Part shown: positions 1 to 6,835 of the stretch, in pieces
How the letters are laid out: the number at the start of each line of letters is the position of its first letter
How positions within the stretch are numbered: the first letter of the stretch is position 1
Source of the DNA: an uncultured Cloacibacillus sp.
GTDB lineage: Bacteria > Synergistota > Synergistia > Synergistales > Synergistaceae
NCBI GenBank assembly: GCA_900544635.1
Contig: UQVV01000010.1
Span: 1 to 17,674 of the forward strand
DNA: 17,674 nucleotides
Reading direction: 5' to 3'
Program-made: the position numbers and the translations under genes
Notes under the pieces: generated by a model
Database searches by the model: none
Told to the model about the DNA's origin: nothing
Seen by the model: the letters and a program-made list of their open reading frames with translations, nothing else

Positions 1-278
1 ACAGGCCTCCCGTACGCCTCGGCGGCGTATCCGCGCGCGCGGAGATATTCCGCGCCTGAGGTTATTATTCTGTTGAGGCCGTTGTTGAGCTCGTGGTACA
101 TGTAGTAGTAGCTGCGCGTCGGGCCGTCCGCGATTTCGCGCAGTATGTGGCGCGGCACGGGCAGCGCGACTGAGACGGCGCGCGGGTATACGCAGCCGGG
201 GACGCCGCTCATGTCCGCGAAGCCCGCGAGCTTTGCGCCCGCATCGTGCAAAAAGGCTCTGAATTCGTCTGAGAGCAT
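1..278 (-). CDS. QueG-like iron-sulfur protein, N-terminal part (runs off the window)
   Basis: This open frame starts at ATG 276-278 behind a strong AAGGAGGAA site (about 285-293) and stays open for 92 codons to the window edge, so its stop lies outside. The peptide begins MLSDEFRAFLHDAGAKLAGF and continues with the stretches VALPVPRHILREIADGPTRS, then YYYMYHELNNGLNRI and a GAEYLRARGY segment. This pattern (a GxADM-type opening, a 'V.LP.PR.I...I.DGPT..Y' block, then a helical 'H.LN..L' block) resembles the N-terminal region of 4Fe-4S double-cluster proteins annotated as epoxyqueuosine-reductase-like. The ferredoxin cysteines that would confirm this would lie beyond the edge and cannot be seen. 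True QueG activity is not claimed, because many family members are uncharacterised paralogues. It follows a 360-base stretch with no gene, so it is probably transcribed from its own promoter, which I could not place. Confidence 0.7.
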   Translation of the reverse strand, partial: MLSDEFRAFLHDAGAKLAGFADMSGVPGCVYPRAVSVALPVPRHILREIADGPTRSYYYMYHELNNGLNRIITSGAEYLRARGYAAEAYGRP

Positions 279-284
279 GAAATG

Positions 285-293
285 TTCCTCCTT
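285..293 (-). promoter_or_regulatory. Ribosome binding site of the QueG-like gene
   Basis: The minus strand reads AAGGAGGAA six bases before the ATG at 276-278. This near-perfect Shine-Dalgarno sequence fixes the start of the partial gene. Confidence 0.8.
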
Positions 294-480
294 CCGATGT
301 TTCAGGTTCCTGTCTCAGTTAATGGGCTCTGCTAATTCAACTTTAACATAAAATCTATGTCGTCCCGGAAATTTTCTGCGCCCGACAGCGTTGGGCAAGG
401 TTTATCCGAAAGGACACAGCGCGTTCGCACGAATCTCCGCGGTACAGTGAGCGGGGCGATGAAGTGAACCGTCTCTCTGT

Positions 481-500
481 AAAGTTAAAACGCTATAAAC
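481..500. repeat. Copy 1 of a 20-base repeated, partly dyad motif
   Basis: The sequence aaagttaaaacgctataaac shares its first nine and last seven bases with 602-621; only the middle four differ. Read as GTTAA-N7-TAAAC it is an imperfect inverted repeat, the form expected of a dimeric repressor site. Confidence 0.5.
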
Positions 501-601
501 GATAGAAGCGGCAAAGCAGCGCATACGCTCCGTTTATGTCTCTAACGATTGGGACGGAGGCCATGGACAGACAATTTCCATGGCGACATAATTTTTGTTA
601 C

Positions 602-621
602 AAAGTTAAATTAGTATAAAC
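602..621. repeat. Copy 2 of the 20-base repeated motif
   Basis: The sequence aaagttaaattagtataaac matches 481-500 except for the central four bases, 121 bases away. It lies just beyond the grdCD terminator. Both copies contain TATAAA, so they could instead be repeated promoter -10 elements. Confidence 0.5.
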
Positions 622-639
622 TCAATATACTATATACGC

Positions 640-669
640 AAAAAGCCCGCGCTTTGGGCGCGGGCTTTT
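640..669 (-). terminator. Intrinsic terminator of grdC-grdD
   Basis: An 8-bp perfect GC stem (645-652 with 658-665, GCCCGCGC/GCGCGGGC) with a 5-base loop is followed on the minus strand by TTTTT at 640-644. It lies 20-50 bases after the grdD stop. Four T bases also follow on the plus strand, so it could work in both directions. Confidence 0.9.
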
Positions 670-689
670 GTGATGCTTTGTTTCCGATA

Positions 690-1895
690 TTAGAGGTAGT
701 TCGCCGCGACGAGGACTTCTTTGACTTTTTCCTCGTTGTGCTTCGCGAACTTGATGACGGGGCCGGTGCAGCCCATCGAGGATTCGGCGTAGATTCCGGC
801 TTTCCAGAGGGCCTTGACGGCGTTCTCTATTTCGAGGACGTCGACGCCGTGGATTTCTTCGTCGGTCGGCTCGGCCGCCGGGGCTTTGACGTCTTCCTCG
901 GCCGCGGCCTGCTTCGGCTGCATGGACTCGATGAGTTCGTCGAGGCCCGCGGCTTTAGCTGCGGCGAGTTCTTTCGCGACTATCGCGGGGAGGCCGTTCT
1001 TCGCGGCGGCCGCGTTGAGCGAGAGCGCGGAGGCGATGACGGGAGCGCCGGAGGCGCGGGAGATGATGGAGCGGGCCTTTGGGCTGAACACCTCGGATGC
1101 CCGGATTTTCCTGGAGATGACTTTGTTCCATCCCTCGCCGGCGGAGGGGCCGTAGCCCCAGCCCATGGCTTCGTAGTTGCCGCCGGTCGTCCAGGCTCCG
1201 AAGAGCTTCATGAGGACGTTTCCGGTCAGGGTGTCGGTGACGCAGACGTCGCCGGCTCCGGCGAGGAGGTCGTTGCCGCGGAATATCGCGCCGCCGTCTT
1301 TTCTGATGCTTTCGGCGAATTCGATGTTGTAGCCGTTGTCCTTGAGCTTCTGGAGGGCGCGGAGGACTGTCTGCGCGCCGTCGAGGTTGAGGATTCCGAC
1401 TTTCGGGTTCGGCACGCCTGCGGCTTTCGCGACGGAGATTCCGTAGATCGCGTTGCGGAGCATGGCCTCGGTGCGGACGGGCGACGATGTGCCGGTCGAG
1501 GAGGCTATGAAGCAGGGCTTGCCTTTGCCGGGGGTGAATACCTTTCCTATCGTCGTTACGCCGACGGGGAAGGGATAGTGGAGCGCGACGGCTCCGGCGA
1601 TGACGCCGTCGTTGAGGGCCTGCTCCATCGCGTGGGCGATTTCGTGCTCGTCGGCCGCGGTCTCAATCCAGTTGAGGTCTTCGTAGCCTTCGAGCTTCGG
1701 GCCGATGCAGAAGACCTTTACGGAGGGGTCGTTCTGCTGCGCGAGGCGCGCGCCTTTGCAGAGCTCTTCCTGTCCGAGCTCGCTGCCGTAGGCCATGAGG
1801 CCGACGCTGGTCTTTTTGCCGCCGCCGTCTCTGGCTTCTTCTATTATTTCGTTGAGTATGTCGCCTATTAAGGCTTTTACTGCGTTGTCAGCCAT
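690..1895 (-). CDS. grdD: Glycine/sarcosine/betaine reductase complex component C, alpha subunit
   Basis: GrdD is the small subunit of protein C. Together with GrdC it turns the carboxymethyl group carried on selenoprotein A into an enzyme-bound acetyl thioester and releases acetyl phosphate, the ATP-yielding step of glycine reduction. The 401-residue product has the family's usual length and its PlsX-like character (MADNAVKALIGDILNEI at the start; DVCVTDTLTGNVLMKLFGAW near residue 220). A cysteine in the C-terminal SSMGCTGPVIKFA motif is a candidate for the acyl-carrying residue. The frame extends three codons further to a GTG at 1902-1904, but I chose the ATG at 1893-1895 because AGGTG lies six bases before it. 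The gene begins only nine bases after the grdC stop (12 bases from the TAG to the ATG counted inclusively), so the two are surely co-transcribed and probably translationally coupled. Confidence 0.92.
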   Translation of the reverse strand: MADNAVKALIGDILNEIIEEARDGGGKKTSVGLMAYGSELGQEELCKGARLAQQNDPSVKVFCIGPKLEGYEDLNWIETAADEHEIAHAMEQALNDGVIAGAVALHYPFPVGVTTIGKVFTPGKGKPCFIASSTGTSSPVRTEAMLRNAIYGISVAKAAGVPNPKVGILNLDGAQTVLRALQKLKDNGYNIEFAESIRKDGGAIFRGNDLLAGAGDVCVTDTLTGNVLMKLFGAWTTGGNYEAMGWGYGPSAGEGWNKVISRKIRASEVFSPKARSIISRASGAPVIASALSLNAAAAKNGLPAIVAKELAAAKAAGLDELIESMQPKQAAAEEDVKAPAAEPTDEEIHGVDVLEIENAVKALWKAGIYAESSMGCTGPVIKFAKHNEEKVKEVLVAANYL

Positions 1896-1904
1896 TGCAC
1901 ACAC

Positions 1905-3437
1905 CTACTTTTTGAGGGTCGCCGCAAGTTCTCCGAGGCTCTCGAGGATAAGTTCGCGGATCTCGTCTTTGCTGACCGCCGCTTCTTCTTTCTTGGGCTG
2001 CGGCTTCTCGATGAGGAAGGAAGCGCCGTCGGCCAGGTTCGTGAGGCGTCCGAGGAAGAGGCTTCCCTTGCCTATGATCATGGCGCGGGTCATCTTTCCG
2101 GCGTTGATGGCGTCGATGGCATGTCCGATGAACGGAACGCCCGAGGGGATGTGTCCCTGCGTGTGGACGAAGCCGGTCATTCCGTGCTCCTTCGTGAATT
2201 TGACCATGTCGGCCTTCTCGATGGCCTTCTTCATGACGGCGAGGGCCGCGATCATCTTGAAGTTGGCGGTCGGGACGTCTCCGGCTCCGGCGGGGAGGGT
2301 GATCTCCGGGTTGTGGAGCTCGGGCGAGAACTTGTCTACGTCGGCGAAGGTGAGGCCGACCTTCTGGAGCGGCTCGTAGGTGAGGACGGAGGTTACCGTC
2401 TGCGGCGAAGCGCCGGCGCCGACGGTGTGCTTTCCTACCGCGTCGAGGCGGATGACGGGATGCTCGCCGTCGTCGGGAACGACGAGGGCCGCGAAGGAGC
2501 CGATGCAGTTCTCAAGCGCGGGGAGCTGCTTTTTGACGTGGTCGCGCGCGTTCATGTAGAGCTTCGGGATGGCGCCGCCGGCGACTACGGCGACGTTCTT
2601 GCGGGTGCCCGCGGCTACCATCGAGGCGGCGGCGAGGGTCGCGTTGACCGGGCCGGCGCAGAAGCCGCGCACGTCGCAGCCGGAGGCGTTCATGCAGCCC
2701 GCGATTTCGGCGATGGCTTTCGCGAAGTTGCCGCCGCCGCGCTGGTTCATGTCGCCCGCGGCTTCCTCGGAGCACTCGACTACGAAGTCGATGTCGTTCG
2801 GGGTAAGGCCCGCGTTCTTGATGAGGTGGAGCAGGGAAAGAACCGCGCTCGCCTTGTTGCAGATGTTGACCATGAGCTCGTAGGCGGTGAGGTTCGGGTC
2901 GACCTCGTGTCCGCGGCGGGCGCAGCCGACTACCTTGCCTTCGAAGTAGAGCGGGAGGGCGCCTTCGTTGGCGGTCTCGTGCTCGATCTCGGAGAGCTCG
3001 TGGCCGGCCTCGAGGCGGGCGAGGATGTCGTCGCGCATGAGCGGGTGCTTGGCGACCTTCTCTTTGACGGCCGCGGCGAAGCCCTTCTCAAGCCAGATGA
3101 GGTCGAATACGTCGCAGATGTCCATGAAGGCGAGCGTCTCGTCCTCGGGCATGATTTCGCCGTACTTGCCGTAGCGCTGCGCTTCGGGCTCGAGGTTCTG
3201 GTACCAGGGCTGCTGGCGCTTCTCGAAGTCTTCTATCTCCATAGCGCCGATGTAGGTGAGGTTCGGGGCGTAGCGCGTGGCTTCGTCGTAATTCTGTTCA
3301 AACTTGGGGAGTTCTTTGAGGAATTCCGAATCGGGGTGCGTCTCTCTCTCCACGAAAGGAGTGTTGCCGTACCAGAGTGCGAGCTCCGGCGTGTGGTTGA
3401 GTGAATAGGCTGCCGCTTTGAACGCTGCGTTTGGCAT
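1905..3437 (-). CDS. grdC: Glycine/sarcosine/betaine reductase complex component C, beta subunit
   Basis: GrdC is the large subunit of the acetyl-phosphate-forming protein C and is related to ketoacyl synthase III enzymes. The 510-residue length matches the family. Recognisable stretches include the N-terminal LNHTPELALWYGNTPFVERE, then HPDSEFLKELPKFEQNYDEA and the APNLTYIGAM segment, which are typical of GrdC. Around residues 230-265 comes a cysteine-bearing, thiolase-like core (IAEIAGCMNASGCDVRGFC). The C-terminal third carries TGFVHTQGHIPSGVPFIGHA and a lysine-rich tail. The start ATG at 3435-3437 is preceded by AGGAGGA at good spacing. The gene opens its own transcription unit: grdB ends at a terminator 190 bases upstream and a promoter lies between. 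Protein C is generally shared by glycine, sarcosine and betaine reductases, which fits separate control from the B-complex genes. Confidence 0.94.
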   Translation of the reverse strand: MPNAAFKAAAYSLNHTPELALWYGNTPFVERETHPDSEFLKELPKFEQNYDEATRYAPNLTYIGAMEIEDFEKRQQPWYQNLEPEAQRYGKYGEIMPEDETLAFMDICDVFDLIWLEKGFAAAVKEKVAKHPLMRDDILARLEAGHELSEIEHETANEGALPLYFEGKVVGCARRGHEVDPNLTAYELMVNICNKASAVLSLLHLIKNAGLTPNDIDFVVECSEEAAGDMNQRGGGNFAKAIAEIAGCMNASGCDVRGFCAGPVNATLAAASMVAAGTRKNVAVVAGGAIPKLYMNARDHVKKQLPALENCIGSFAALVVPDDGEHPVIRLDAVGKHTVGAGASPQTVTSVLTYEPLQKVGLTFADVDKFSPELHNPEITLPAGAGDVPTANFKMIAALAVMKKAIEKADMVKFTKEHGMTGFVHTQGHIPSGVPFIGHAIDAINAGKMTRAMIIGKGSLFLGRLTNLADGASFLIEKPQPKKEEAAVSKDEIRELILESLGELAATLKK

Positions 3438-3522
3438 TTCTTATATTCCTCCTGTTTTTGTTTGTGCGTCTTTTTATAAAATAAGCCGTCAGGCTATATT
3501 TCCATAATCCTACACGTATGTA

Positions 3523-3551
3523 ATTATAAATTTCACGAGCTATTTGGTCAT
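3523..3551 (-). promoter_or_regulatory. Candidate sigma-70 promoter of grdCD
   Basis: On the minus strand a perfect -10, TATAAT (3523-3528), lies 17 bases from a fair -35, ATGACC (3546-3551; four of six consensus bases). It is downstream of the grdB terminator and about 85 bases before the grdC start. Confidence 0.6.
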
Positions 3552-3553
3552 TG

Positions 3554-3563
3554 TTCACGTGAA
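3554..3563. promoter_or_regulatory. Palindrome TTCACGTGAA next to the grdCD promoter (possible operator)
   Basis: A perfect 10-base palindrome lies three bases upstream of the -35. A related half-site, TTTCACG (3530-3536), lies inside the spacer, and another GTGAA is found near 3586-3590. The position suits an activator or repressor site; no specific regulator is recognised. Confidence 0.35.
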
Positions 3564-3624
3564 TAAATAAAAGGGAATCGCGGGCGCGTGAACGGTGCGC
3601 TCGGGCATCGCCGCGCGGGCGCTG

Positions 3625-3654
3625 AAAAAAGCGGGACGGCTTACGCCGCCCCGC
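3625..3654 (-). terminator. Intrinsic terminator after grdB
   Basis: On the minus strand a 10-bp stem (GCGGGGCGGC/GCCGTCCCGC, one G-U pair) with a GTAA tetraloop is followed directly by TTTTTT (3625-3630). It lies 13 bases after the grdB stop, so it separates grdXEB from grdCD. Confidence 0.93.
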
Positions 3655-3667
3655 GCTTTGTGTTTCT

Positions 3668-4978
3668 TTAGAATACTGTCTGCTCCGTTACCGGGGTCTC
3701 GAGGGCCTTGATAGCCTTGTCGAGGATCGCGCGGCGGATGTGGAGCTCTTCCTCGTGCTTCTTCGTGGGATCTCCGAGGGGATGCGGAATGGCTACGGCC
3801 GGGACTATGCGGTTCGCGCCGACCGTCTGGGAAATCGGGACTATCGTGCAGACGTGCACCACAGGGATTCCGTAGGATTCGATCGCTTTGACCATCGTTG
3901 CACCGCAACGAGTGCAGGTTCCTCAAGTGGAGGTGAGGATCACGGCGTCGACTCCGTCTTTCTTGAGCTGCTCGCCTATCGCAAGTCCGAATTTCTTCGC
4001 GTTCGCCGTGGAGGTTCCGTTTCCGACGGTGGTCGAGAAGTAGCCGTAGAGTTTCTTGAAGACGCCTTCCTTCTCCATCTCGCGGAGCACGTCGACGGGG
4101 AGGACGCGGTTCGGGTCGGCGTTGGCGTAGGACGGGTCATATCCGCCGTGGGCCGTCGCGTAGTGCTCGGCGTCGACAGACTGTACGCCCTCGATGCAGT
4201 AGGTTCCGAACTTCGTGGCGCTGGAGGCCTCGATGTGGTCGGGGTTGCCCTTCGGGACGATGCCGCCGGAGGTGACGAGCGCGATGGTCGCGTTCTTCAT
4301 GTCGGTGATGGCCGCCGCGGGCTCGACGCGGTCGAAGCTCGGCATCGGATATTCGGTCTCGAACGCCTCGCCCTTGAGCTTCTTGACGAGCATGTCTACC
4401 GCGCGCTTCGCGCCGATCTCTTCCTTGAAGTAGTTGACGCGGACGCCGCGCTGGATGTAGCCGGCCTCTTCGGGCGAACCGGGCTGTCCGTTGGTCTCAA
4501 GGACTTTGAGGACGAGCTTCGCCATAGCGGGGATGGCCTTGCCCATGCCGCGCGCGCTGTCGGCGGTCGGTACGATGAAGACCGACTTCTTGTACATGTC
4601 GACGCCCGGGTTCTCGGTGTACATGCCGGAGACGGCGGGGATTCCGAGCTTCTTCTGCACCGCGTCGGCTACGCCGCCGGAAGCGGTTCCGTAACGTCCG
4701 GCGTTGAAGGCCGGGCCGGTGACTACCGCGTCGGGCTGGAATCCGGCGATGAGCTTGAGGATTTCCTCGTTGGCCTCATCCATGTGCTCGGCATAGTAGC
4801 CGTCGCCGCAGATGACCGTTCCGACTACTTCGGCCGCGTCGCCGAGTGCGTTGTTGAGCGCAAGGCCGGGTCCGACTACGCCTTCGCGGGCTTCGGGCTT
4901 AACTTCGCCCGCCATTTCCTCTCCGCCGATGCCGGCGTAGAACTGGTTGATGTAGTGTACTATTCTTTTCTTGGTCAT
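3668..4978 (-). CDS. grdB: Glycine reductase complex selenoprotein B, GrdB (selenocysteine at in-frame TGA)
   Basis: GrdB is the selenoprotein subunit of substrate-specific protein B, which passes the carboxymethyl group of glycine to selenoprotein A. The frame from ATG 4976-4978 reads 351 codons to a TGA at 3923-3925 and continues in frame for 84 more residues to TAA at 3668. That gives 436 residues with selenocysteine (U) at position 352, the family's normal length. The residues around it, TSTUGTCTRCGATMVKA, match the conserved GrdB active site with its UxxC redox pair. An ordinary gene caller would split this gene into a 351-residue protein and a 75-residue fragment (3668-3895). A SECIS-like hairpin follows the TGA. 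An AGGAGGA ribosome site overlaps the grdE stop, and grdE ends 13 bases upstream. The paralogues GrdF (sarcosine) and GrdH (betaine) are very similar; glycine specificity is inferred from the glycine riboswitch and grdE. Confidence 0.95.
3890..3925 (-). promoter_or_regulatory. UGA selenocysteine codon and SECIS-like hairpin in grdB
   Basis: The TGA is at 3923-3925. After 18 bases comes a GGU apical loop (3902-3904) closed by a perfect 7-bp stem, UCGUUGC (3905-3911) with GCAACGA (3895-3901). Bacterial SECIS elements sit inside the coding region, put their apical loop about this distance from the UGA and often use a G-U-containing loop for SelB. The spacing and loop are seen directly; the SelB role is inference. 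Confidence 0.8.
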
Positions 4979-4991
4979 TGTCTTAGTCCTC

Positions 4992-6287
4992 CTACCAGGT
5001 CTTGGCGCTGATCGGGTTGAATCCGAGTTCGCAGGTGGCGCCGGTGATCGCCTGAAGTTCGACCTCTATCGAGCCGTCGGGGCGGAGCGATCCGTCGAAG
5101 CCGCCGGCGATGATGTTGACGTAGTCGGTGAATCCGATGAACTTCTCCATCGGCGGCAGGACGATCATCATGTTCGCGTTGCCCGCCGTTACGACCGCGG
5201 TCGCTTCCGGAGCGGAGTCGGCGAGGGACTGGCTGGCGCCGTCGCGTCCCGCATATTCGTCGGTGACGAGGACGGTCTTGATTCCGGCCTTCTCAGCCTT
5301 GGTGCAGTTCATGATGAGGTCGGCGTCCGGGTTGCCGAAGCCTTCTTCGCTGACGATGACGCCGTCGACGCCGAGCATCGTGGCGAGCTTCACGGCGTAG
5401 GACGAGCTTCTCTTCTTGTCGGCGAGGGTTACGTTCTCGTTCGTGATGATGACGCCGACGAAGTTGATGTCTTTGCCGTGGCGGTCATAGAGGTTGCGGA
5501 TGACGGGGTTGTTGAGGTGGACGTAGGTGCTGTTCTTATCGCAGGCGGAAACGCAGTTTCCGGAAACGATGGCGCCGTCCATGGTCTCGTTCGGGTGAAT
5601 GAGCGAAGGAATGATTTTCTTCGCGTCGACGCCGTAGACGTAGGTGTCGTGGAGAAGTCCCTGGGTCTGGAGCATGTAGATGTAGGCGACCTTCGGGAGC
5701 TCCGGATAGGCCTTCATCGCTTCGGCGAAGCAGGGCAGCTCGTAGGTCTCGGTCGTGTCGACATGCGCTCCGGCCTTCCAGGCGGCTTCGGCGATGTAGA
5801 ACGCGGCGCGGAAGCCGGCCATGCGGCAGGCCTTCTCGTACTCGTGGGCTTCGAGGCCTTCGACGGGCTCGAATACGAGGACGGCGTTCATCGTCTTCGA
5901 GAACGGCGTGTAGTCGGCTCCGGGGCCCTGCATGTCGATGATGCCTTCCTGGAATCCGACGATGCGGCCGCAGGTGAGGACGGCGGCGCCTTCGAGGACG
6001 AAGGTCTTTCCGCTTCCGACGGTCTCAACGTCGCTCAGCATGCCGGGGAATACCTGGCCTGAGCCTTCGGTCTTGTAGCGCGGTTCGATAACGTCTTTTA
6101 CCGGGCAGACGCGGACGGATTCGCCGGGACGGGCGAGGTCGGCGTCAAGCGTTTTGAAATGCTCGCTGTCGGCTGCGGCGGCGATGAACTCTTCTTTGTT
6201 GATCTGAAGAGTGCCGTCGGCAAGGAGCGCCGTCTTGTCGCCCCAAGCTATGTTCTTGACTTTTGCCTTCTGCAGTTCGAGTTTCAT
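4992..6287 (-). CDS. grdE: Glycine reductase complex component B, proprotein of alpha and beta subunits
   Basis: GrdE is made as a proprotein that cleaves itself into two subunits, leaving a pyruvoyl group that binds the amino group of the substrate as a Schiff base. The product is 431 residues, close to the usual 430 or so. The SGNCVSACDKNST motif places the expected cleavage cysteine at residue 245 (codon 5553-5555), next to the position near 242 known for the clostridial enzyme. The N-terminal MKLELQKAKVKNIAWGDKT is typical of the family, and the C-terminal part has the conserved NANMMIVLPPMEKFIGFTDY. The open frame extends 15 codons upstream, but AAGGAGGA lies directly before the ATG at 6285-6287 and homology begins there, so I use that start. 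It is 50 bases after grdX and 13 before grdB, in one unit. GrdG and GrdI, the sarcosine and betaine versions, are the alternatives. Confidence 0.93.
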   Translation of the reverse strand: MKLELQKAKVKNIAWGDKTALLADGTLQINKEEFIAAAADSEHFKTLDADLARPGESVRVCPVKDVIEPRYKTEGSGQVFPGMLSDVETVGSGKTFVLEGAAVLTCGRIVGFQEGIIDMQGPGADYTPFSKTMNAVLVFEPVEGLEAHEYEKACRMAGFRAAFYIAEAAWKAGAHVDTTETYELPCFAEAMKAYPELPKVAYIYMLQTQGLLHDTYVYGVDAKKIIPSLIHPNETMDGAIVSGNCVSACDKNSTYVHLNNPVIRNLYDRHGKDINFVGVIITNENVTLADKKRSSSYAVKLATMLGVDGVIVSEEGFGNPDADLIMNCTKAEKAGIKTVLVTDEYAGRDGASQSLADSAPEATAVVTAGNANMMIVLPPMEKFIGFTDYVNIIAGGFDGSLRPDGSIEVELQAITGATCELGFNPISAKTW

Positions 6288-6337
6288 AATGATCCTCCTT
6301 GTGGTGTTATTGATGGGATGCAGCGCGCGCAAAACAG

Positions 6338-6778
6338 TTATTTATCGACCACCTCCGAGTAGCTCTTGACCGGAGATGTCAATATTCCATACTGCCGGAA
6401 GGTCTCCTCCAGCAGTATCATGTCCATATAACGGAAGTCTTTTTCTATATTGTCGGCGAGCCGGCCCGGAGGCATGATCCAGTGCGAATTTTCATAGAAA
6501 CGCACGGAATCTTCGATGAGGGACAGCGACTGTGCGTCCGGCAGGCCGCCGTTTCCGCCGTTGTTTTTCCGCAGCACCAGCGTGCGGTAGGGCTGCTGGT
6601 TCGGTTTGAAGTTGCCGTAGAACGGGCTCGCGAGAAGCTCCCAGCCTTCGTGGACGAGGGCGCGGCCCTTCTTAAGCACGTCGAGCGACGATGCGTCCAT
6701 ATATTCAAGGTGCTTGACTAGCCCCTTGAGCGCGGGGTTGTTTGTTATGCAAATATAAGAAAACGAGGACAAACCCAT
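6338..6778 (-). CDS. grdX: GrdX family protein
   Basis: GrdX is a small protein of unknown function encoded at the head of many glycine reductase operons. The 146-residue product has the family's marks: an N-terminal ITNNP after a short hydrophobic strand, MDASSLDVLKKGRALVHEGW near residues 27-46, and LLASPFYGNFKPNQQPYRTL after it. No membrane segment or metal motif is evident. The start is uncertain. The ATG at 6776-6778 lies inside the predicted leader hairpin and is preceded only by a weak GGCGGTG; later ATGs would remove the conserved ITNNP. The gene is the first of the riboswitch-controlled unit and is followed by grdE. If the hairpin acts as a terminator, its 3' arm and T-rich run encode roughly residues 3-9, an unusual arrangement. 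Confidence 0.85.
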   Translation of the reverse strand: MGLSSFSYICITNNPALKGLVKHLEYMDASSLDVLKKGRALVHEGWELLASPFYGNFKPNQQPYRTLVLRKNNGGNGGLPDAQSLSLIEDSVRFYENSHWIMPPGRLADNIEKDFRYMDMILLEETFRQYGILTSPVKSYSEVVDK

Positions 6779-6792
6779 AGGAACACCGCCAT
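6745..6792 (-). CDS. Possible 15-codon leader peptide overlapping the grdX start
   Basis: An ATG at 6790-6792 opens a short frame, MAVFLWVCPRFLIFA, ending in TAA at 6745-6747. It overlaps the beginning of grdX in another frame. An AGGGGA element lies about ten bases upstream. The ATG falls exactly in the apical loop of the predicted leader hairpin, with the ribosome-site element in its 5' arm. Its translation would open or hold the hairpin and could be coupled to grdX initiation 14 bases further on. The peptide is strongly hydrophobic. It may be chance: short frames of this size are common. Confidence 0.25.
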   Translation of the reverse strand: MAVFLWVCPRFLIFA

Positions 6793-6834
6793 CCGATGAT
6801 ATTCCCCTGTTTTCGTCCTCGTTGAAGCCAACGA
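6762..6834 (-). promoter_or_regulatory. Expression platform of the glycine riboswitch: alternative hairpins
   Basis: Two structures compete after the aptamer. A small hairpin, UCGUUG-GCUU-CAACGA (6834-6819), uses bases that are also needed for the 5' arm of a long hairpin. The long one pairs AACGAGGAC (6823-6815) with GUCCUCGUU (6770-6762), adds an AAAC/GUUU pairing and an inner 8-bp stem, GGAAUAUC/GGUGUUCC (6805-6798 with 6787-6780), and is followed by UUCUUAUAUUU. This resembles an antiterminator/terminator switch, although the U-run is imperfect and the grdX ATG lies inside the hairpin, so control of translation is equally possible. Confidence 0.6.
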
Positions 6835-6835
6835 T

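Larger units (their letters stand above)
279..639. other. Gene-free stretch between the grdCD terminator and the QueG-like gene
   Basis: I see no credible coding frame on either strand in these roughly 360 bases, and no RNA family that I recognise. It is more AT-rich at 300-360 and 480-640 than the genes around it. What it does hold is a pair of similar 20-base motifs (481-500 and 602-621) and an 8-bp inverted repeat, GCCATGGA/TCCATGGC, at 562-569 and 579-586 with a 9-base loop. It presumably contains the promoter of the QueG-like gene. A small RNA cannot be excluded by eye. Confidence 0.5.

Noticed and set aside
654..1871. Long plus-strand open frame opposite grdD
   Set aside because: Its protein is low-complexity and rich in Gly, Asp, Glu, Val and Arg, with no family signature; it is the antisense shadow of a high-GC gene.
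2121..3404. 427-codon plus-strand frame opposite grdC
   Set aside because: It lies wholly within the well-supported grdC gene and has the biased composition of an antisense shadow.
3668..3895. Independent 75-residue gene after grdB
   Set aside because: It is the in-frame continuation of grdB beyond the selenocysteine TGA; its ATG is an internal methionine.
3923..3925. Nonsense mutation making grdB a pseudogene
   Set aside because: The TGA is exactly at the conserved selenocysteine position and the frame continues with conserved sequence, so it is a recoded codon.
3740..5011. 423-codon plus-strand frame opposite grdB
   Set aside because: It covers the selenocysteine region and GrdB body on the other strand; no ribosome site or recognisable motif.
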